DNA of 64,000 nucleotides from Kangiellaceae bacterium (GCA_013373015.1 JABXIQ010000006.1:62001-126000); one strand, 5' to 3'; counted from the stretch's first letter, positions 36,342 to 46,964 are shown. The notes: generated by a model from the sequence alone, not told the origin. A program made the numbers and translations.

Positions 36342-37304
36342 TTATAACTCTAATTTAGTATCAACTAATCTAAAAAGTTGTTGCAGAATATCAGATTGCG
36401 ATTGCTGAGATTCGATCCAATGCAAATTAGACCAGCTACGTAACCAAGTAAATTGACGTTTGGCAAGTTGGCGAGTAGCAATCACCCCACGTTCAATGGC
36501 TTCTGGCAAGGTCAACTCACCATCAAGGTATTGCCAAATTTGACGATAACCTACCGACTTTATTGCGGGCAAATCGGGATGTAAGTCACCGCGTTGATAT
36601 AAACCTTCAACTTCCTCAATAAAACCTTGTTCCAGCATAAGTTCAAATCGTTTAGCGATCCTTTGATGCAAATAACTTCTATCTTGCGGAGCAATCGCAA
36701 CTTGTAGCGTGTTATAAGGGAAATCATTATCTTCTTGCTCTGCATGCAACTGACTTAAAGGCTTACCCCCAATGCGATACACTTCAAGCGCGCGCAAAGT
36801 TCTTTGCGGGTCATTTGGATTAATCCGCTGGCCAGAAATCGGGTCAACATGACACAGCTCTTGGTGTAAAGCGAGTAAACCTTTTTGCTCAAGTTCTAAT
36901 TGTAATTGCTGACGAACGGCAGGATTTGAGTCGGGTAAATTATTCATCCCTTCTAACAAAGTTTTGTAATACAGCATAGTGCCGCCAACCAATAATGGCA
37001 CTTTGCCCATAGCTGTGATTGCCGCCATCTCAACCAACGCATCATCACGAAAACGAGCCGCAGAATAAGGATCACTTGGATCGCAGATATCAATCAATCG
37101 ATGTGGCGCTTGAGCCAGTTCTTGTAATGAAGGTTTTGCAGAGCCAATATTCATTTCTTTATAGACCATGGCTGAATCAACGCTGATGATCTCGCAATTA
37201 AACTGTTTCACCAACGCCATAGCGGTATCCGTTTTTCCAGCCGCAGTTGGCCCCATTAAAAAAATAGCCGGAGGATTTTTCATGTGATAAGTCTGATCGC
37301 TCAC
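36342..37304 (-). CDS. miaA: tRNA dimethylallyltransferase
   Basis: Transfers the dimethylallyl group from DMAPP to A37 of tRNAs that read UNN codons. The protein has 320 residues. It has the P-loop [11 protein letters not shown], the [17 protein letters not shown] motif, and [17 protein letters not shown]. The C-terminal region with FTWLRSW is intact. It follows mutL by 19 bases, the usual mutL-miaA-hfq order. Confidence 0.97.
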   Translation of the reverse strand: MSDQTYHMKNPPAIFLMGPTAAGKTDTAMALVKQFNCEIISVDSAMVYKEMNIGSAKPSLQELAQAPHRLIDICDPSDPYSAARFRDDALVEMAAITAMGKVPLLVGGTMLYYKTLLEGMNNLPDSNPAVRQQLQLELEQKGLLALHQELCHVDPISGQRINPNDPQRTLRALEVYRIGGKPLSQLHAEQEDNDFPYNTLQVAIAPQDRSYLHQRIAKRFELMLEQGFIEEVEGLYQRGDLHPDLPAIKSVGYRQIWQYLDGELTLPEAIERGVIATRQLAKRQFTWLRSWSNLHWIESQQSQSDILQQLFRLVDTKLEL

Positions 37305-37323
37305 TAGTGACTCGCAACTATAT

Positions 37324-39105
37324 TCATAACTTACTCAATATTTCTGCGGACAAAACTTTGCAAAACCTTGAGTCTTTCCAATTCAAAGGCTGTAACCAAT
37401 TGTGCCACTGAGTTTTTGATTCAGGCTGCCAATAATTTTCTAGCGAGGCCAGCAATGTATCTTGCCATTGTTCAAAGCCAAACTGCTTGTCAATGAAAGT
37501 ATAAATACTCTGCTGTAGCCAATGACCAACATCAATATGCTCAATACAACTTGGAATACGTCGCAAAGCCAATGTTTTAGGACTGGTTTGCGTTATCTCA
37601 AAACCTAATTGTTGGAAAACATCTATTTGCGATTGCTCAATATCATCAATCGGCATACCCAGCCGAGCGGGGATCAAAAGAGGCTTTTGTTTCACGCTTG
37701 CTTGCTGCCATTGCTTCGTTAGATAGTCTGTAATCCACTGACAAACAAAACCTTTGAGATCAAGGCAATATGCCTGCTTTTCGTGCGTAAATAACAACAT
37801 CCGATCATCAATCAATAAAGTACCAGTTTGCGAGCCACTAGAAGGCTTATAGCCTGCGCTTGATGCTACAGAGGAATATTGAGCCGATCTTTCATTAATC
37901 TGATGAATCACACCAGCTTTTAATCGAGGATGATAATACTCATCTTGAATATTGGCATTGCTAGTTAACGAGGTTTCTGGAGCAGGAAAAATATAACGCT
38001 CTATGTCCTCGTAGCTCTGTTCATTCAGCGCCTCAGATGTCAGCAATTTATGTTTTTCAGATACACATTGACGAACCATTTTTTCAATAAAATCATGCAC
38101 CATTCGAGCATCAGAAAAACGCACTTCATGCTTTGTTGGATGGACGTTTACATCAACTTTCTCAGCATCTAACGTTAGATACAAAACGTAGGTCGGAGCT
38201 CGGCCCGCAGGTAACAACTGATGGTAAGCTTGACGAATCGCATGATTTAAAGTGCGATCTTTTACTGCTCGCCCATTCACAAAAACATACTGGCTCATAG
38301 AGGAATTTTGATGTTGATGTAATGGCGAAATCCAACCTTGTAGTTGCAAATGTTCAAACCCACAATCAAGTCGCAACGCATGCCGTATAAATTGATTACC
38401 GACAATCGAACCAATACGCTGTTTCTGCTGCTCAAGATTCACCGCAGCAGGAATACGCTTAGTCACCTTGCCATTATGCTTCAAGGTAATAGCCACTTGC
38501 GGCGATGCTAGCGCAACGCGTTTAATGGTTTCTTCAATATGCACATATTCTGTGCGTTCAGCACGCAAAAACTTTTGCCGGGCTGGAGTGTTAAAAAATA
38601 AATCTTTAACTTCAACAATGGTTCCATTCGGAATTGATGTTGGCTGTAATTGAACCTGCATGTCGAGCCCCTCAGCCATCGCAGACCAACCCATCTCTTG
38701 GGTATCAGGTTTAGAGCTCAAGGTTAAGCGCGATACAGAGCTAATACTCGCCAAGGCTTCTCCACGGAAGCCTAGTGTATGAATTGCTTTGAGATCATCA
38801 GAATGCTCAATTTTACTGGTCGCATGGCGCGACAAAGCCAACTCCAATTGTTCACGGCTAATCCCACAGCCATCATCGGTAATACGAATTAATCGTGTGC
38901 CGCCACGCTCAACATCAACTTGAATACGACTTGCTCCTGCATCAATGGAATTTTCTAATAACTCTTTAACCACTGACGCAGGTCGCTCAACCACTTCACC
39001 GGCGGCAATTTGGTTAGCGACCAAAGAGGATAATTTTCTTATGGTATGAGTTACGGTGGATGAAGAGTTCAACATACAATCTGCCGCGTGCTTGGCAATC
39101 AACAT
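37324..39105 (-). CDS. mutL: DNA mismatch repair protein MutL
   Basis: GHKL-family ATPase linking MutS to downstream repair. The protein has 593 residues. The N-terminal domain has [35 protein letters not shown] and [12 protein letters not shown]. The C-terminal dimerisation domain is present but lacks the DQHA..E..YE metal motif of endonuclease-type MutL, so strand incision must come from another protein, as in MutH-type systems. The start ATG 39105 directly abuts the amiB stop (TAGATG), giving coupled translation; an internal ATG at 39075 is also possible, since neither has a clear ribosome site. Confidence 0.97.
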   Translation of the reverse strand: MLIAKHAADCMLNSSSTVTHTIRKLSSLVANQIAAGEVVERPASVVKELLENSIDAGASRIQVDVERGGTRLIRITDDGCGISREQLELALSRHATSKIEHSDDLKAIHTLGFRGEALASISSVSRLTLSSKPDTQEMGWSAMAEGLDMQVQLQPTSIPNGTIVEVKDLFFNTPARQKFLRAERTEYVHIEETIKRVALASPQVAITLKHNGKVTKRIPAAVNLEQQKQRIGSIVGNQFIRHALRLDCGFEHLQLQGWISPLHQHQNSSMSQYVFVNGRAVKDRTLNHAIRQAYHQLLPAGRAPTYVLYLTLDAEKVDVNVHPTKHEVRFSDARMVHDFIEKMVRQCVSEKHKLLTSEALNEQSYEDIERYIFPAPETSLTSNANIQDEYYHPRLKAGVIHQINERSAQYSSVASSAGYKPSSGSQTGTLLIDDRMLLFTHEKQAYCLDLKGFVCQWITDYLTKQWQQASVKQKPLLIPARLGMPIDDIEQSQIDVFQQLGFEITQTSPKTLALRRIPSCIEHIDVGHWLQQSIYTFIDKQFGFEQWQDTLLASLENYWQPESKTQWHNWLQPLNWKDSRFCKVLSAEILSKL

Positions 39106-40488
39106 CTAATCGGCACTTGGGATTATAAGTTTTTGCCCAATTTTTACCGTGTTAGTTGACATCTGATTGGCATTTTTAATATCACGAATTGAAACGTTAA
39201 AACGTCGGGCAACTTTAGTCAAACTGTCACCTCGCTGAACATGATAGATGTTTTGTCGGTATTTTGCCGCGATTAGAGTGCCGTCAGGGGCATTGTTTTT
39301 AAAATAAGTATAGATGCCATCCTTCACCGCTTTTGCTAATTTTTGTCGATATGATGCAGTTTTTAATAAAGCTTCTTCTTTCGGGTTAGAGATAAAACCA
39401 GATTCTACTAAAATAGAAGGTATATCTGGATTTTTTAAGACTAACAAAGAATTTTCTTCAACATGCTTTTTGTGCATTTTTGGAACGGCTTGAGACATCT
39501 TTTTATGTACGACTTTAGCAACCCTTGTACTTTCTTCAATCGAGTTATCCATTTGCAAATCTAATAAAACAGATCTTACCGATTTATCATAATCTGATAA
39601 CACTACCGTGCTATCAACTCCACCTAAAAGAGCCGACTTTTCTTCTTGTAGTTTCATCCAACGTGCGACTTCTGATTGCGCACCTCGTAGATTCAAAACC
39701 CATACAGAAGCACCGCTTGCTTTTGGACTTTTAAACCCATCGGCATGAACAGAAACAAACAAATCCGCTCTATGTCTTCTTGCAATATCAGTTCGTTTAC
39801 GATGTAAAAGATAATAATCACCAGAACGGGTCAAAATGGCCTTAATCCCTTCCATTTTATTCAGTTCTTCCACTAACTGCTTTGATAAGGCTAATACAAT
39901 GTCCTTTTCTTTAGTGCCACTAGGGCCCAACGCTCCAGGGTCTTCGCCGCCGTGACCAGCATCAACGGCAACAATAATGTCTCTATTGCCATTAAGTTCA
40001 ACAGCGGGTATTTTTTCGGGTACGGCATTAATATCGGTAAGGTCAATCACCAAGCGATTGCCATAATCTTGATAAGGTTTTAGTAAGAAACTCTTAGGCT
40101 CTGCGGCTTTATTAAGATCAAGCACTAGACGCAAAATACCTTCTCGAGGGGATTGACTTTCACGCACCCGCTTAATCAAATCACTTTTAATATCCAATTG
40201 ATTAAGATCAACGCTGACTCGCGCATCAAGAATATCCACTACAACTCTATCAGGATTTTTTAATACAGATACTTCGTGCTTAACTTCATCACTTAAATCG
40301 AGCACCACACGTGTTGACTCTGGCGATTGCCAAAAACGCATACTCTCAACGACTGAAGCAACACTAGAAACAGGGAAACTTACGAGGAGCACAAAGCCAA
40401 TCGCGAATATAAAACTGCGATGGATAAAATGATTAAGATGACGAAAAAAGCTCGTCATTAATATTTGATCGTTTTGTTGTTGTGTCAT
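39106..40488 (-). CDS. amiB: N-acetylmuramoyl-L-alanine amidase AmiB/AmiC type
   Basis: Exported zinc amidase that splits septal peptidoglycan. The domain order is: signal segment (hydrophobic about 21-42), AMIN domain (about 45-150), Amidase_3 domain (about 175-400) starting VAVDAGHGGEDPGALG with the first zinc His, a SVHADGFKSP segment with the second His, and LVESGFISNPKEE with the catalytic Glu; then a LysM domain at the end (YHVQRGDSLTKVARRF). The start is uncertain: I prefer ATG 40488 (MTQQQND). ATG 40458 is an alternative, and a TTG at 40521 has no ribosome site. It lies between tsaE and mutL. Confidence 0.93.
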   Translation of the reverse strand: MTQQQNDQILMTSFFRHLNHFIHRSFIFAIGFVLLVSFPVSSVASVVESMRFWQSPESTRVVLDLSDEVKHEVSVLKNPDRVVVDILDARVSVDLNQLDIKSDLIKRVRESQSPREGILRLVLDLNKAAEPKSFLLKPYQDYGNRLVIDLTDINAVPEKIPAVELNGNRDIIVAVDAGHGGEDPGALGPSGTKEKDIVLALSKQLVEELNKMEGIKAILTRSGDYYLLHRKRTDIARRHRADLFVSVHADGFKSPKASGASVWVLNLRGAQSEVARWMKLQEEKSALLGGVDSTVVLSDYDKSVRSVLLDLQMDNSIEESTRVAKVVHKKMSQAVPKMHKKHVEENSLLVLKNPDIPSILVESGFISNPKEEALLKTASYRQKLAKAVKDGIYTYFKNNAPDGTLIAAKYRQNIYHVQRGDSLTKVARRFNVSIRDIKNANQMSTNTVKIGQKLIIPSAD

Positions 40489-40524
40489 ATCACATCTATT
40501 TTCTTTGGCTTTCTGGTACAAGCT

Positions 40525-41037
40525 CTAATCTGATTTTGGCATAAAATCGGGGCAATTTGCCAGTTTTTGCCGTAAATTATCCACATCTTGCGGTTCGATT
40601 AAGCCAATCTGCGCAAACCTTGCAGTCCCCTTGTACTCTAACTCGATGACCATATCGGGTCGCGGGATCACTCCCTGCCCTTGATCTGGCCATTCAAAAA
40701 TCAATATTGAGTGTTGCTCGATATACTCTCGAATCCCGATGAATTCCAGTTCTTCGGGATCGGCTAAGCGATACAAATCAAAATGATACACTTCAATAGC
40801 TGCCAGTTTATAAGGCTCAACCAGCGTATAAGTTGGACTCTTCGTTGACCCAGTATGGCCAAGCCCCTGCAACAAACCGCGAACTAAGGTGGTTTTTCCA
40901 GCACCAAGTTGGCCTTGCAAATAAATGGTATATGCCGTTTGAGCTTGTTGTAGTTTGTTACACAAATAGGTTGCCAACTCTTGTCCTAGCGCTCTGGTTT
41001 TTTGTTCATCCGCTAAAAACAATTCAATCTTTGACAT
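40525..41037 (-). CDS. tsaE: tRNA threonylcarbamoyladenosine biosynthesis ATPase TsaE
   Basis: A 170-residue ATPase of the TsaBDE complex that makes t6A37 in ANN-reading tRNAs. The P-loop is YLQGQLGAGKTTLVRGLLQG, and the family motifs STKSPTYTLVEPY and YHFDLYRLADPEELE follow. An E..D/IFEWP motif (ILIFEWPDQGQG) is at about 110-125. It is slightly longer than usual because of a C-terminal extension of about 15 residues. It lies between nnrD (42 bases) and amiB. Confidence 0.95.
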   Translation of the reverse strand: MSKIELFLADEQKTRALGQELATYLCNKLQQAQTAYTIYLQGQLGAGKTTLVRGLLQGLGHTGSTKSPTYTLVEPYKLAAIEVYHFDLYRLADPEELEFIGIREYIEQHSILIFEWPDQGQGVIPRPDMVIELEYKGTARFAQIGLIEPQDVDNLRQKLANCPDFMPKSD

Positions 41038-41079
41038 TTTTGCTTCTCATTCCCGTCATGTTACTCTTGCTTTTTCATC

Positions 41080-42639
41080 TTACTGATTGAGCAGTTGGTT
41101 AATTGGTTCAATCAACTCAGAAGCTACCATGCCACGAGTTCGTCCCTGTGCAGCGATAATTCCAGCTTGAAAATGAATATTTGCCGCTAAGCATGCAGCA
41201 TCCCAAGCATTCAGACCTTGAGCCAGTAAAGCCCCAATAAGCCCACTTAAAACATCACCCAGCCCTGCACTTGCCATTGCCGGATGTGCACCAGCTGTAA
41301 CGACAGTCGATTGTCCATCGCTGATAATAGTTCCAGCGCCCTTTAACAAACACACTGCGCCATATTTTAGAGCAATTTTTTTAGCCGCTGCTAACCTATC
41401 TTTACTGATATCATGTTTACAGAGATCATCTATAGTGGAGTTATCTTTGTCGATCATAGCTGACTCACAGCTTAACAAGCGAGCCGCTTCACCGATATGC
41501 GGCGTCAAAACGACCTGTGAAGGCTTAAAATATAATGGCTGTTTTGCAAGCCAATATAGTCCGTCGGCATCAATAACCGCTTTAAGTGAGCCTGTTTGCA
41601 GGGCTTTGCTATAATATTCATATTGTTGTTGCCCCCAAGATAGCTCACCTTCAGAGTTATCTCTACCAAGCCCAGGCCCTAAGATCAGTGCTTGGAATTG
41701 CTGCTCAATAAGCTCTGCAGTCCCACCTCCGATACTGTTACCACGCCACATAATTTCTGGGCATCGAGCGAAACCCGCACTACGATTATCAGAATGGGTG
41801 TGGCAGGTTACCATGCCTGCACCTGATTTTAATGCGGTTTCTGCACTTAATAGAATGGCACCACCCATATCATGGTTACCACCAACACATAAAACGTGCC
41901 CACACTGATTTTTATAGGTTGTTGCTTTGCGCCTGGGGATCAACGGCATGACATCTTCAAGCGAGTGTTGCCATAGACTCGGTTTTTCACCGTAGAACTG
42001 AGATTGCTCCACTCCTAACCTAGCCAAATGGAGTTGCCCCTGATAAGCCAAACTATCATTCATAACTTGGGCTAACTTTAGAAAAATAAAGCTGATGGTA
42101 TGCTCAGCATTGATCACGGTATCGGCGCAAAGTCCTGTATCAGCATAAACACCACTAGCAATATCCAGCGCTAATACCGAAACTTGGCCAAACTCCACCG
42201 CTTGATTAATTCGCTCAATGGCTTGTTGATATGGTTCGCTAAGAGAACCTTGAAAGCCAGTACCTAATATGGCATCAACAATCACCTCGGCCGCTGAAAA
42301 GTCAGCATCTTCAAGTGAAATTATGGGCAAATTTAGCGGCTGCACTCTTTGCCAAGCCAGCTGGGCATCATGAGTTAATTGACCATAATCTCGTAATGCC
42401 ACTAGAGTCACATGGTAGCCAGCAGCCTGTGCCAACTCAGCAAGGATCAGACCATCACCCGCATTATTACCCGAGCCAGTGACTACAAACACCTGTTTGG
42501 CTTGTGGCCATTGCTTTTGTAACAGATCAAAAGCCGCTTGCCCTGCTCGTAACATCAGCTCAAACATTGGGATTCCCATCGCTTTTGCCGCAGCGACTTC
42601 AATCTTTTTAATATTGCTTGTGCTAAATATAGGTTGCAT
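41080..42639 (-). CDS. nnrD: Bifunctional NAD(P)H-hydrate epimerase/dehydratase
   Basis: Repairs hydrated NAD(P)H: the N-terminal YjeF_N domain (about 1-215) epimerises it, and the C-terminal kinase-fold domain (about 225-510) dehydrates it with ADP. Motifs are VTGSGNNAGDGLILA and DAILGTGF (epimerase), then GHVLCVGGNHDMGGAILL, LILGPGLGRD, and the C-terminal GAHPAMASAGLGDVLSGLIG (dehydratase). The protein has 519 residues, the normal fused length. The queG gene that often precedes it is not here. It is 28 bases after orn on the same strand. Confidence 0.96.
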   Translation of the reverse strand: MQPIFSTSNIKKIEVAAAKAMGIPMFELMLRAGQAAFDLLQKQWPQAKQVFVVTGSGNNAGDGLILAELAQAAGYHVTLVALRDYGQLTHDAQLAWQRVQPLNLPIISLEDADFSAAEVIVDAILGTGFQGSLSEPYQQAIERINQAVEFGQVSVLALDIASGVYADTGLCADTVINAEHTISFIFLKLAQVMNDSLAYQGQLHLARLGVEQSQFYGEKPSLWQHSLEDVMPLIPRRKATTYKNQCGHVLCVGGNHDMGGAILLSAETALKSGAGMVTCHTHSDNRSAGFARCPEIMWRGNSIGGGTAELIEQQFQALILGPGLGRDNSEGELSWGQQQYEYYSKALQTGSLKAVIDADGLYWLAKQPLYFKPSQVVLTPHIGEAARLLSCESAMIDKDNSTIDDLCKHDISKDRLAAAKKIALKYGAVCLLKGAGTIISDGQSTVVTAGAHPAMASAGLGDVLSGLIGALLAQGLNAWDAACLAANIHFQAGIIAAQGRTRGMVASELIEPINQLLNQ

Positions 42640-42667
42640 TATCGGGCTTATACCTACTCACTAAAAA

Positions 42668-43222
42668 TTAACTTAAATCAATAAAGTGCTCGCGATAATA
42701 AGCACATTCAGCAATCGACTCACGAATATCATCTAAAGCCAAATGCGTCGCACTCTTAGCAAAGCCAGGCAAAATATTCGGTTTCCAACGTCGAGCCAGC
42801 TCTTTTAGAGTGCTGACATCCACATGGCGGTAATGAAAAAATTGCTCCAAACTTGGCATATGCTTGACCATAAAGCGACGATCTTGGCAAATACTGTTGC
42901 CGCACATCGGAGACTTACCCTCTGGCACCCATTCTCGCAAGAAATCCAGAGTTAGCTGACTGGCGGTTTCTTCATCAATATCGCTTTGACGTACTCGTTC
43001 AGTCAATCCTGACTTACCGTGTTGCTCAACGCACCACTGATTCATATTTTCCAGCACTTCATCACTCTGATGAATGGCCAGCACAGGCCCTTCAGCCAGA
43101 ATATTTAGGTCTTTATCGGTCACGATAGTAGCTATCTCAATGACCTTGTCCGTATCAGGATCAAGCCCAGTCATTTCAAGATCGACCCAAATTAAATTAT
43201 CTGCACTTCTTTTATCTGTCAA
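42668..43222 (-). CDS. orn: Oligoribonuclease
   Basis: DEDDh 3'-5' exonuclease that finishes RNA decay by cleaving dinucleotides, including pGpG from c-di-GMP breakdown. The protein has 184 residues. It has [20 protein letters not shown] (first acidic residues), [32 protein letters not shown] and [11 protein letters not shown] with the last catalytic His and Asp. It is divergent from the pterin dehydratase-rsgA-psd operon, as orn and rsgA are in E. coli. Confidence 0.97.
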   Translation of the reverse strand: MTDKRSADNLIWVDLEMTGLDPDTDKVIEIATIVTDKDLNILAEGPVLAIHQSDEVLENMNQWCVEQHGKSGLTERVRQSDIDEETASQLTLDFLREWVPEGKSPMCGNSICQDRRFMVKHMPSLEQFFHYRHVDVSTLKELARRWKPNILPGFAKSATHLALDDIRESIAECAYYREHFIDLS

Positions 43223-43439
43223 AAGCCTCTCCTCAATTCATCGACTCTGTATTTATCGACTCAATACTGTGACAGCTTGATAAATATTGACTTATCTTAC
43301 TGATTTACCGCAAAGAGCTAAAACATCGCTTTAATATCAGGTATTATAGTCACAATTTCCAAACATGAGTAATGAAAGCTGGTAAATACTGGCGCTCTGA
43401 TAAATACTGCTGCACTGATAAAGAGTTGAGGAGATAGAA

Positions 43440-43808
43440 ATGTTATTGCGTGAACAACAATGTGTTCATAATGATGAAGCGCGTAGTCCGATTGATGCCG
43501 AACAACGCGATAAACTGCTACGCGAACAATTACCTGAATGGCAATTTGATTCGAGTACAGGCGCAGTCATGCGTAAATTCCATTTCAAAAATTATTATCA
43601 CACTATGGCCTTTGTGAATGCTGTTGCTTGGATCGCCAATAAGCAAGCTCACCACCCAGATCTAGAAGTCAGTTACGGTCATTGCTTAGTACGCTACACC
43701 ACTCATGACGCAGGCAACAGTTTGTGCTTGAATGATTTGATCTGTGCTGCACATATTGATGCGCTCAACAATAATGGCTCTTTTGGCCCGAACTTTGTTT
43801 CGCCATAA
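43440..43808 (+). CDS. phhB: Pterin-4a-carbinolamine dehydratase
   Basis: A 122-residue PCD/DCoH-family protein that dehydrates 4a-hydroxytetrahydrobiopterin. The core has FKNYYHTMAFVNAVAWIANK, the active-site histidines in QAHHPDLEVSYGHCLVRYTT, and HDAGNSLCLNDLICAAHID, here cited in parts. The first 30 residues are hydrophilic and typical. No phenylalanine hydroxylase lies nearby, so its role could be in general pterin or molybdopterin repair. It lies 32 bases before rsgA on the same strand, an unusual insertion into the orn/rsgA neighbourhood. Confidence 0.9.
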   Translation: MLLREQQCVHNDEARSPIDAEQRDKLLREQLPEWQFDSSTGAVMRKFHFKNYYHTMAFVNAVAWIANKQAHHPDLEVSYGHCLVRYTTHDAGNSLCLNDLICAAHIDALNNNGSFGPNFVSP

Positions 43809-43840
43809 CTTTTAATTCCTAGCGAATACTGGATACTCAC

Positions 43841-44836
43841 TTGGCCAAATCACGTCATCAACAAAAATCACGCTCACACAAGCCACGCCCAACGTCAAAA
43901 GCACACAAATCCGTTCAGATTGATGAGTCAAGTTTGCTTGAGCCAGAACAGGGCATTGTGATCAGTCGCTTTGGTCAACAAGTTGATGTCGCTGATCAAG
44001 ATTTTGCTACCATTCGCTGCTTTATCCGTAAATCGATGCAAGTGCCGGTAGTTGGAGACCGTGCAATCTTTCGTCGCCAAGAAGGACTAGAGACGGGCGT
44101 ACTGGTTGAACTTGAAGAGCGCCGCAGTTTATTAAAAAGACCCACCCCCCATCACGGTATCAAGCCTGTTGTAGCAAATGTTGACTTTATCGGCTTATTA
44201 TTAGCGCCTGAGCTTGGTTTTTCTGAAATGATGCTTGATCGCTATTTAGTGGCAGCTCAAGCAAGTGACTTGCCTGTTTGGATCATTTTTAACAAATGGG
44301 ATTTATTAGACAGCGAACAACAAGCGCAAATTGATCAACGACTATCCGTTTACCAAGAACTCGACTATCCAGTTTATCGCATCAGCGCTAAAACAGGCTT
44401 AGGTGTGGAGCAACTTAAAGAGGATTTTCTAGGGAAAAAACTACTGTTAGCAGGGCAATCAGGTGTCGGCAAATCAACCCTGATCCAGTTTCTGTTTCCT
44501 GATTCGCAGATTGCTACTGGGGAGATTTCAGAAAATTCAGGTTTGGGCAAACACACCACAACAGCTTCGCGCTTATATAAGTTAGATCACAATACCTACT
44601 TGGTAGATTCTCCTGGCGTACGTGAATTTGGCTTGTGGCATCTAGAGGCTAATGATGTGCAACAAGGTTTTGTGGAAATAGCGCAATTGGGTGAGCGGTG
44701 TAAATTTCGCGATTGCAAACACCTCAATGAGCCTGGTTGCGCCGTGTTGGCGGCCCATGAAAATCACCAAATCGCCAATACGCGTTTACAAAACTACCAA
44801 CATCTTATTCAAAACTTCGATCAAGTATTCCTATAA
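43841..44836 (+). CDS. rsgA: Small ribosomal subunit biogenesis GTPase RsgA
   Basis: A 331-residue circularly permuted GTPase that checks late 30S maturation. The basic N-terminus is followed by an OB-fold (about 35-110). GTPase motifs occur in permuted order: NKWDL (G4) first, then GQSGVGKSTLIQ (G1), TTTASRLY (G2) and DSPGVREF (G3). The zinc knuckle is C-X4-C-X6-C-type, CKFRDCKHLNEPGC. The start is TTG 43841 with only a weak ribosome site; no upstream ATG is in frame. Confidence 0.95.
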   Translation: MAKSRHQQKSRSHKPRPTSKAHKSVQIDESSLLEPEQGIVISRFGQQVDVADQDFATIRCFIRKSMQVPVVGDRAIFRRQEGLETGVLVELEERRSLLKRPTPHHGIKPVVANVDFIGLLLAPELGFSEMMLDRYLVAAQASDLPVWIIFNKWDLLDSEQQAQIDQRLSVYQELDYPVYRISAKTGLGVEQLKEDFLGKKLLLAGQSGVGKSTLIQFLFPDSQIATGEISENSGLGKHTTTASRLYKLDHNTYLVDSPGVREFGLWHLEANDVQQGFVEIAQLGERCKFRDCKHLNEPGCAVLAAHENHQIANTRLQNYQHLIQNFDQVFL

Positions 44837-44926
44837 CACGCTTATTGTCTTTGAGAGCTTGTTAAGCCTGACAAGCACTCGAAATTCCACTACAATTAGT
44901 CTATTAACACTAATACTCTTTTCACG

Positions 44927-45853
44927 ATGTCGAATCATTCAAATAGCAAGTCCACACACGGAAAATCAAAGCACAGCTTTTCTGACACTTTTGGCGATAA
45001 ACTTAAAGTGTTATTGCAATACCTTATTCCGCAACACGGTATTTCATTGTTAATGGGTAAAATTGCCGAAAGCAAAAATCCGAGCATTAAAAATACCTTT
45101 ATTAATTGGTTTATCAAAAAATATGGCATCGACATGAGCATTGCCGAACGTCAAACTGCCCAAGAATTTGAAACCTTTAATGACTTTTTTACTCGTTCGC
45201 TTAAGCCAGAAATGCGTCCTATCGCTGAAGGCGACGACGTTATCGTTAACCCAGCAGATGGCAAAACTAGTCAATTAGGCCCGATAGAAGATGGGTTTAT
45301 TTTTCAAGCTAAAGGACACCGTTATTCAGCTAAAACCTTATTAGGCGGCGATGAAGCCTTAGCCAAACCTTTTGCTAACGGTGAATTTGCAACTGTTTAC
45401 CTTGCCCCTAAAGATTATCACCGCTTACACATGCCAATTGATGGCAAGCTAACCAAAATGCTACACGTTCCAGGCAAGCTTTTTAGCGTTAATCCATTAA
45501 CTGCTCGTAACGTTCCCAATCTATTTGCACGCAACGAACGAGTTGTAGCCATGTTTGATACGGAAATAGGCCCAATGGCAATGGTACTGGTTGGCGCTAC
45601 CATTGTGGGAAGTATCGAAACGGTATGGCACGGCACTGTCACACCACCTACACGCGAAGGGGTAAAAGTCTGGGATTATCAAGGTGACGACGCCATCAGC
45701 CTTAAAAAAGGTCAAGAAATGGGACGTTTTAAGCTAGGCTCAACCGTCATCTTATTATTCCCAAAAAATACTGTTGAATGGGCTAATAATATGAAAGCCT
45801 ACGCTCCGACAGTGATGGGACAACAATTGGCAACTATCTCGAAACAGTCATAA
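44927..45853 (+). CDS. psd: Phosphatidylserine decarboxylase proenzyme
   Basis: Makes phosphatidylethanolamine in the inner membrane. The proenzyme cleaves itself at the Gly-Ser bond of LGST ([11 protein letters not shown]) to form the pyruvoyl group at the C-terminal alpha chain. The protein has 308 residues. Family motifs are [45 protein letters not shown] and FAMNERV-like [11 protein letters not shown]. It follows rsgA by 90 bases, the conserved rsgA-psd pair. Confidence 0.97.
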   Translation: MSNHSNSKSTHGKSKHSFSDTFGDKLKVLLQYLIPQHGISLLMGKIAESKNPSIKNTFINWFIKKYGIDMSIAERQTAQEFETFNDFFTRSLKPEMRPIAEGDDVIVNPADGKTSQLGPIEDGFIFQAKGHRYSAKTLLGGDEALAKPFANGEFATVYLAPKDYHRLHMPIDGKLTKMLHVPGKLFSVNPLTARNVPNLFARNERVVAMFDTEIGPMAMVLVGATIVGSIETVWHGTVTPPTREGVKVWDYQGDDAISLKKGQEMGRFKLGSTVILLFPKNTVEWANNMKAYAPTVMGQQLATISKQS

Positions 45854-46330
45854 CTGACCAACGCAGAACAAATCGAAGGTATTTCCATCTCCACAAAAAG
45901 CAAATCATTTCTATTATGGACAGTGTTAGTATTCATTAACACTGTCACCAGTTTTTTCTTTGCCCAAGATGAATTTAAAAATGCTTTTGATGTGTTGGGC
46001 ACTCTTAGTGCCATCTTTTTATTCATTGTTGCTTATTATCAACTGGAGCAATGGTTAAGGCGTATCAACAAGCCACATTTGATTAAACGTTTGATTGCGA
46101 CAGCCATTATCAAAGCCTGTACCCAATTTTATCTGTTTTTAGAAATACTCACTGGAACCTTGGCGCTTGATTTCATCAATTACTTTCTACCAAGAATAAC
46201 GTTTGTGACAACTTTCTTGACCACTTTAGTGGATGGTATTTTGCTGAATATCATTGTTGGTTTAATATTTTTACTGGTTAATTTGATTGTCATTACCTTT
46301 CAAAAATTACGTGCAGAATTATCTAAGTAA
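45854..46330 (+). CDS. Hypothetical membrane protein with an unclear start
   Basis: A small membrane protein with three or four hydrophobic segments (starting FLLWTVLVFINTVTSFFF; then ATLSAIFLFIVAYYQLEQWL-like, and a final segment near IIVGLIFLLVNLIV). The frame is open right from the psd stop codon, beginning CTG at 45854 (LTNAEQIEGI and so on). There is no ATG; the first GTG, at 45923, would remove half of the first membrane helix. Likely starts are the CTG coupled to the psd stop, or ATT 45881 behind GAAGGT. Product about 158 residues if read from CTG. I do not recognise the family. Confidence 0.6.
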   Translation: MTNAEQIEGISISTKSKSFLLWTVLVFINTVTSFFFAQDEFKNAFDVLGTLSAIFLFIVAYYQLEQWLRRINKPHLIKRLIATAIIKACTQFYLFLEILTGTLALDFINYFLPRITFVTTFLTTLVDGILLNIIVGLIFLLVNLIVITFQKLRAELSK

Positions 46331-46439
46331 TACTCGATATCCAAACTGGGCATAAAACATATCTTGCCTGTCCTAAGTGTAAACGTATAAAGTTATAGGG
46401 CTTTATTAAAAATAGAACAGCAACTTGTGGAGAGAAGCT

Positions 46440-46964
46440 ATGAAATATTCACTTACCATGCGCATTCTGCATTGGCTAATGGCAATTATGATTTTGGGGT
46501 TAATCGCTGTTGGTTGGTATATGCAAGGCATTCCTGATGAAGATCCCAACAAATACAACTTATACCCTTGGCACAAATCTTTTGGGGTAACACTACTTGT
46601 ATTGGTAATCATTCGTTTTTTCGTTCGTCTATTTAGTGATGTGCCTGCACCACCAAAAGCACTTGCTGGCTGGGAAAAAACGCTAAGTAAAATTACTCAT
46701 GTTGTATTGTATCTTTTAATGCTGTTAGTTCCTCTTTCGGGACTTATGATGTCTGACTATGCCGGATTTGGGGTTGCTTGGTTTGGGATCGAACTGCCTG
46801 AATTTTTAGCTGATAACGAACAAAGAGCGGTAACCTTGCACAGCATCCATTCGATTATTCCTTATGTGTTATTGGGTTTAGTCATATTACATTTGGCTGG
46901 AGCAATCAAACACCGATTCTTTGACAAAAACTCTGAAACAGATGTATTGAAGCGAATGTTGTGA
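46440..46964 (+). CDS. Cytochrome b561 family protein
   Basis: A 174-residue four-helix dihaem b-type cytochrome of the CybB/YodB group, an inner-membrane electron carrier that takes electrons from quinol. The haem-ligand histidines are in MRILHWLMA (helix 1), LYPWHKSFG (helix 2), TLHSIHSIIPYVLLG (helix 3) and ILHLAGAIKHRF (helix 4). ATG 46440 follows GGAGAG; a TTG at 46425 has no ribosome site. It is followed by the terminator at 47029-47056. Confidence 0.92.
   Translation: MKYSLTMRILHWLMAIMILGLIAVGWYMQGIPDEDPNKYNLYPWHKSFGVTLLVLVIIRFFVRLFSDVPAPPKALAGWEKTLSKITHVVLYLLMLLVPLSGLMMSDYAGFGVAWFGIELPEFLADNEQRAVTLHSIHSIIPYVLLGLVILHLAGAIKHRFFDKNSETDVLKRML

Noticed and set aside
40577-40585. Perfect DnaA box TTATCCACA
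   Set aside because: It is inside the tsaE coding region and about one half of a perfect match is expected by chance in this window.
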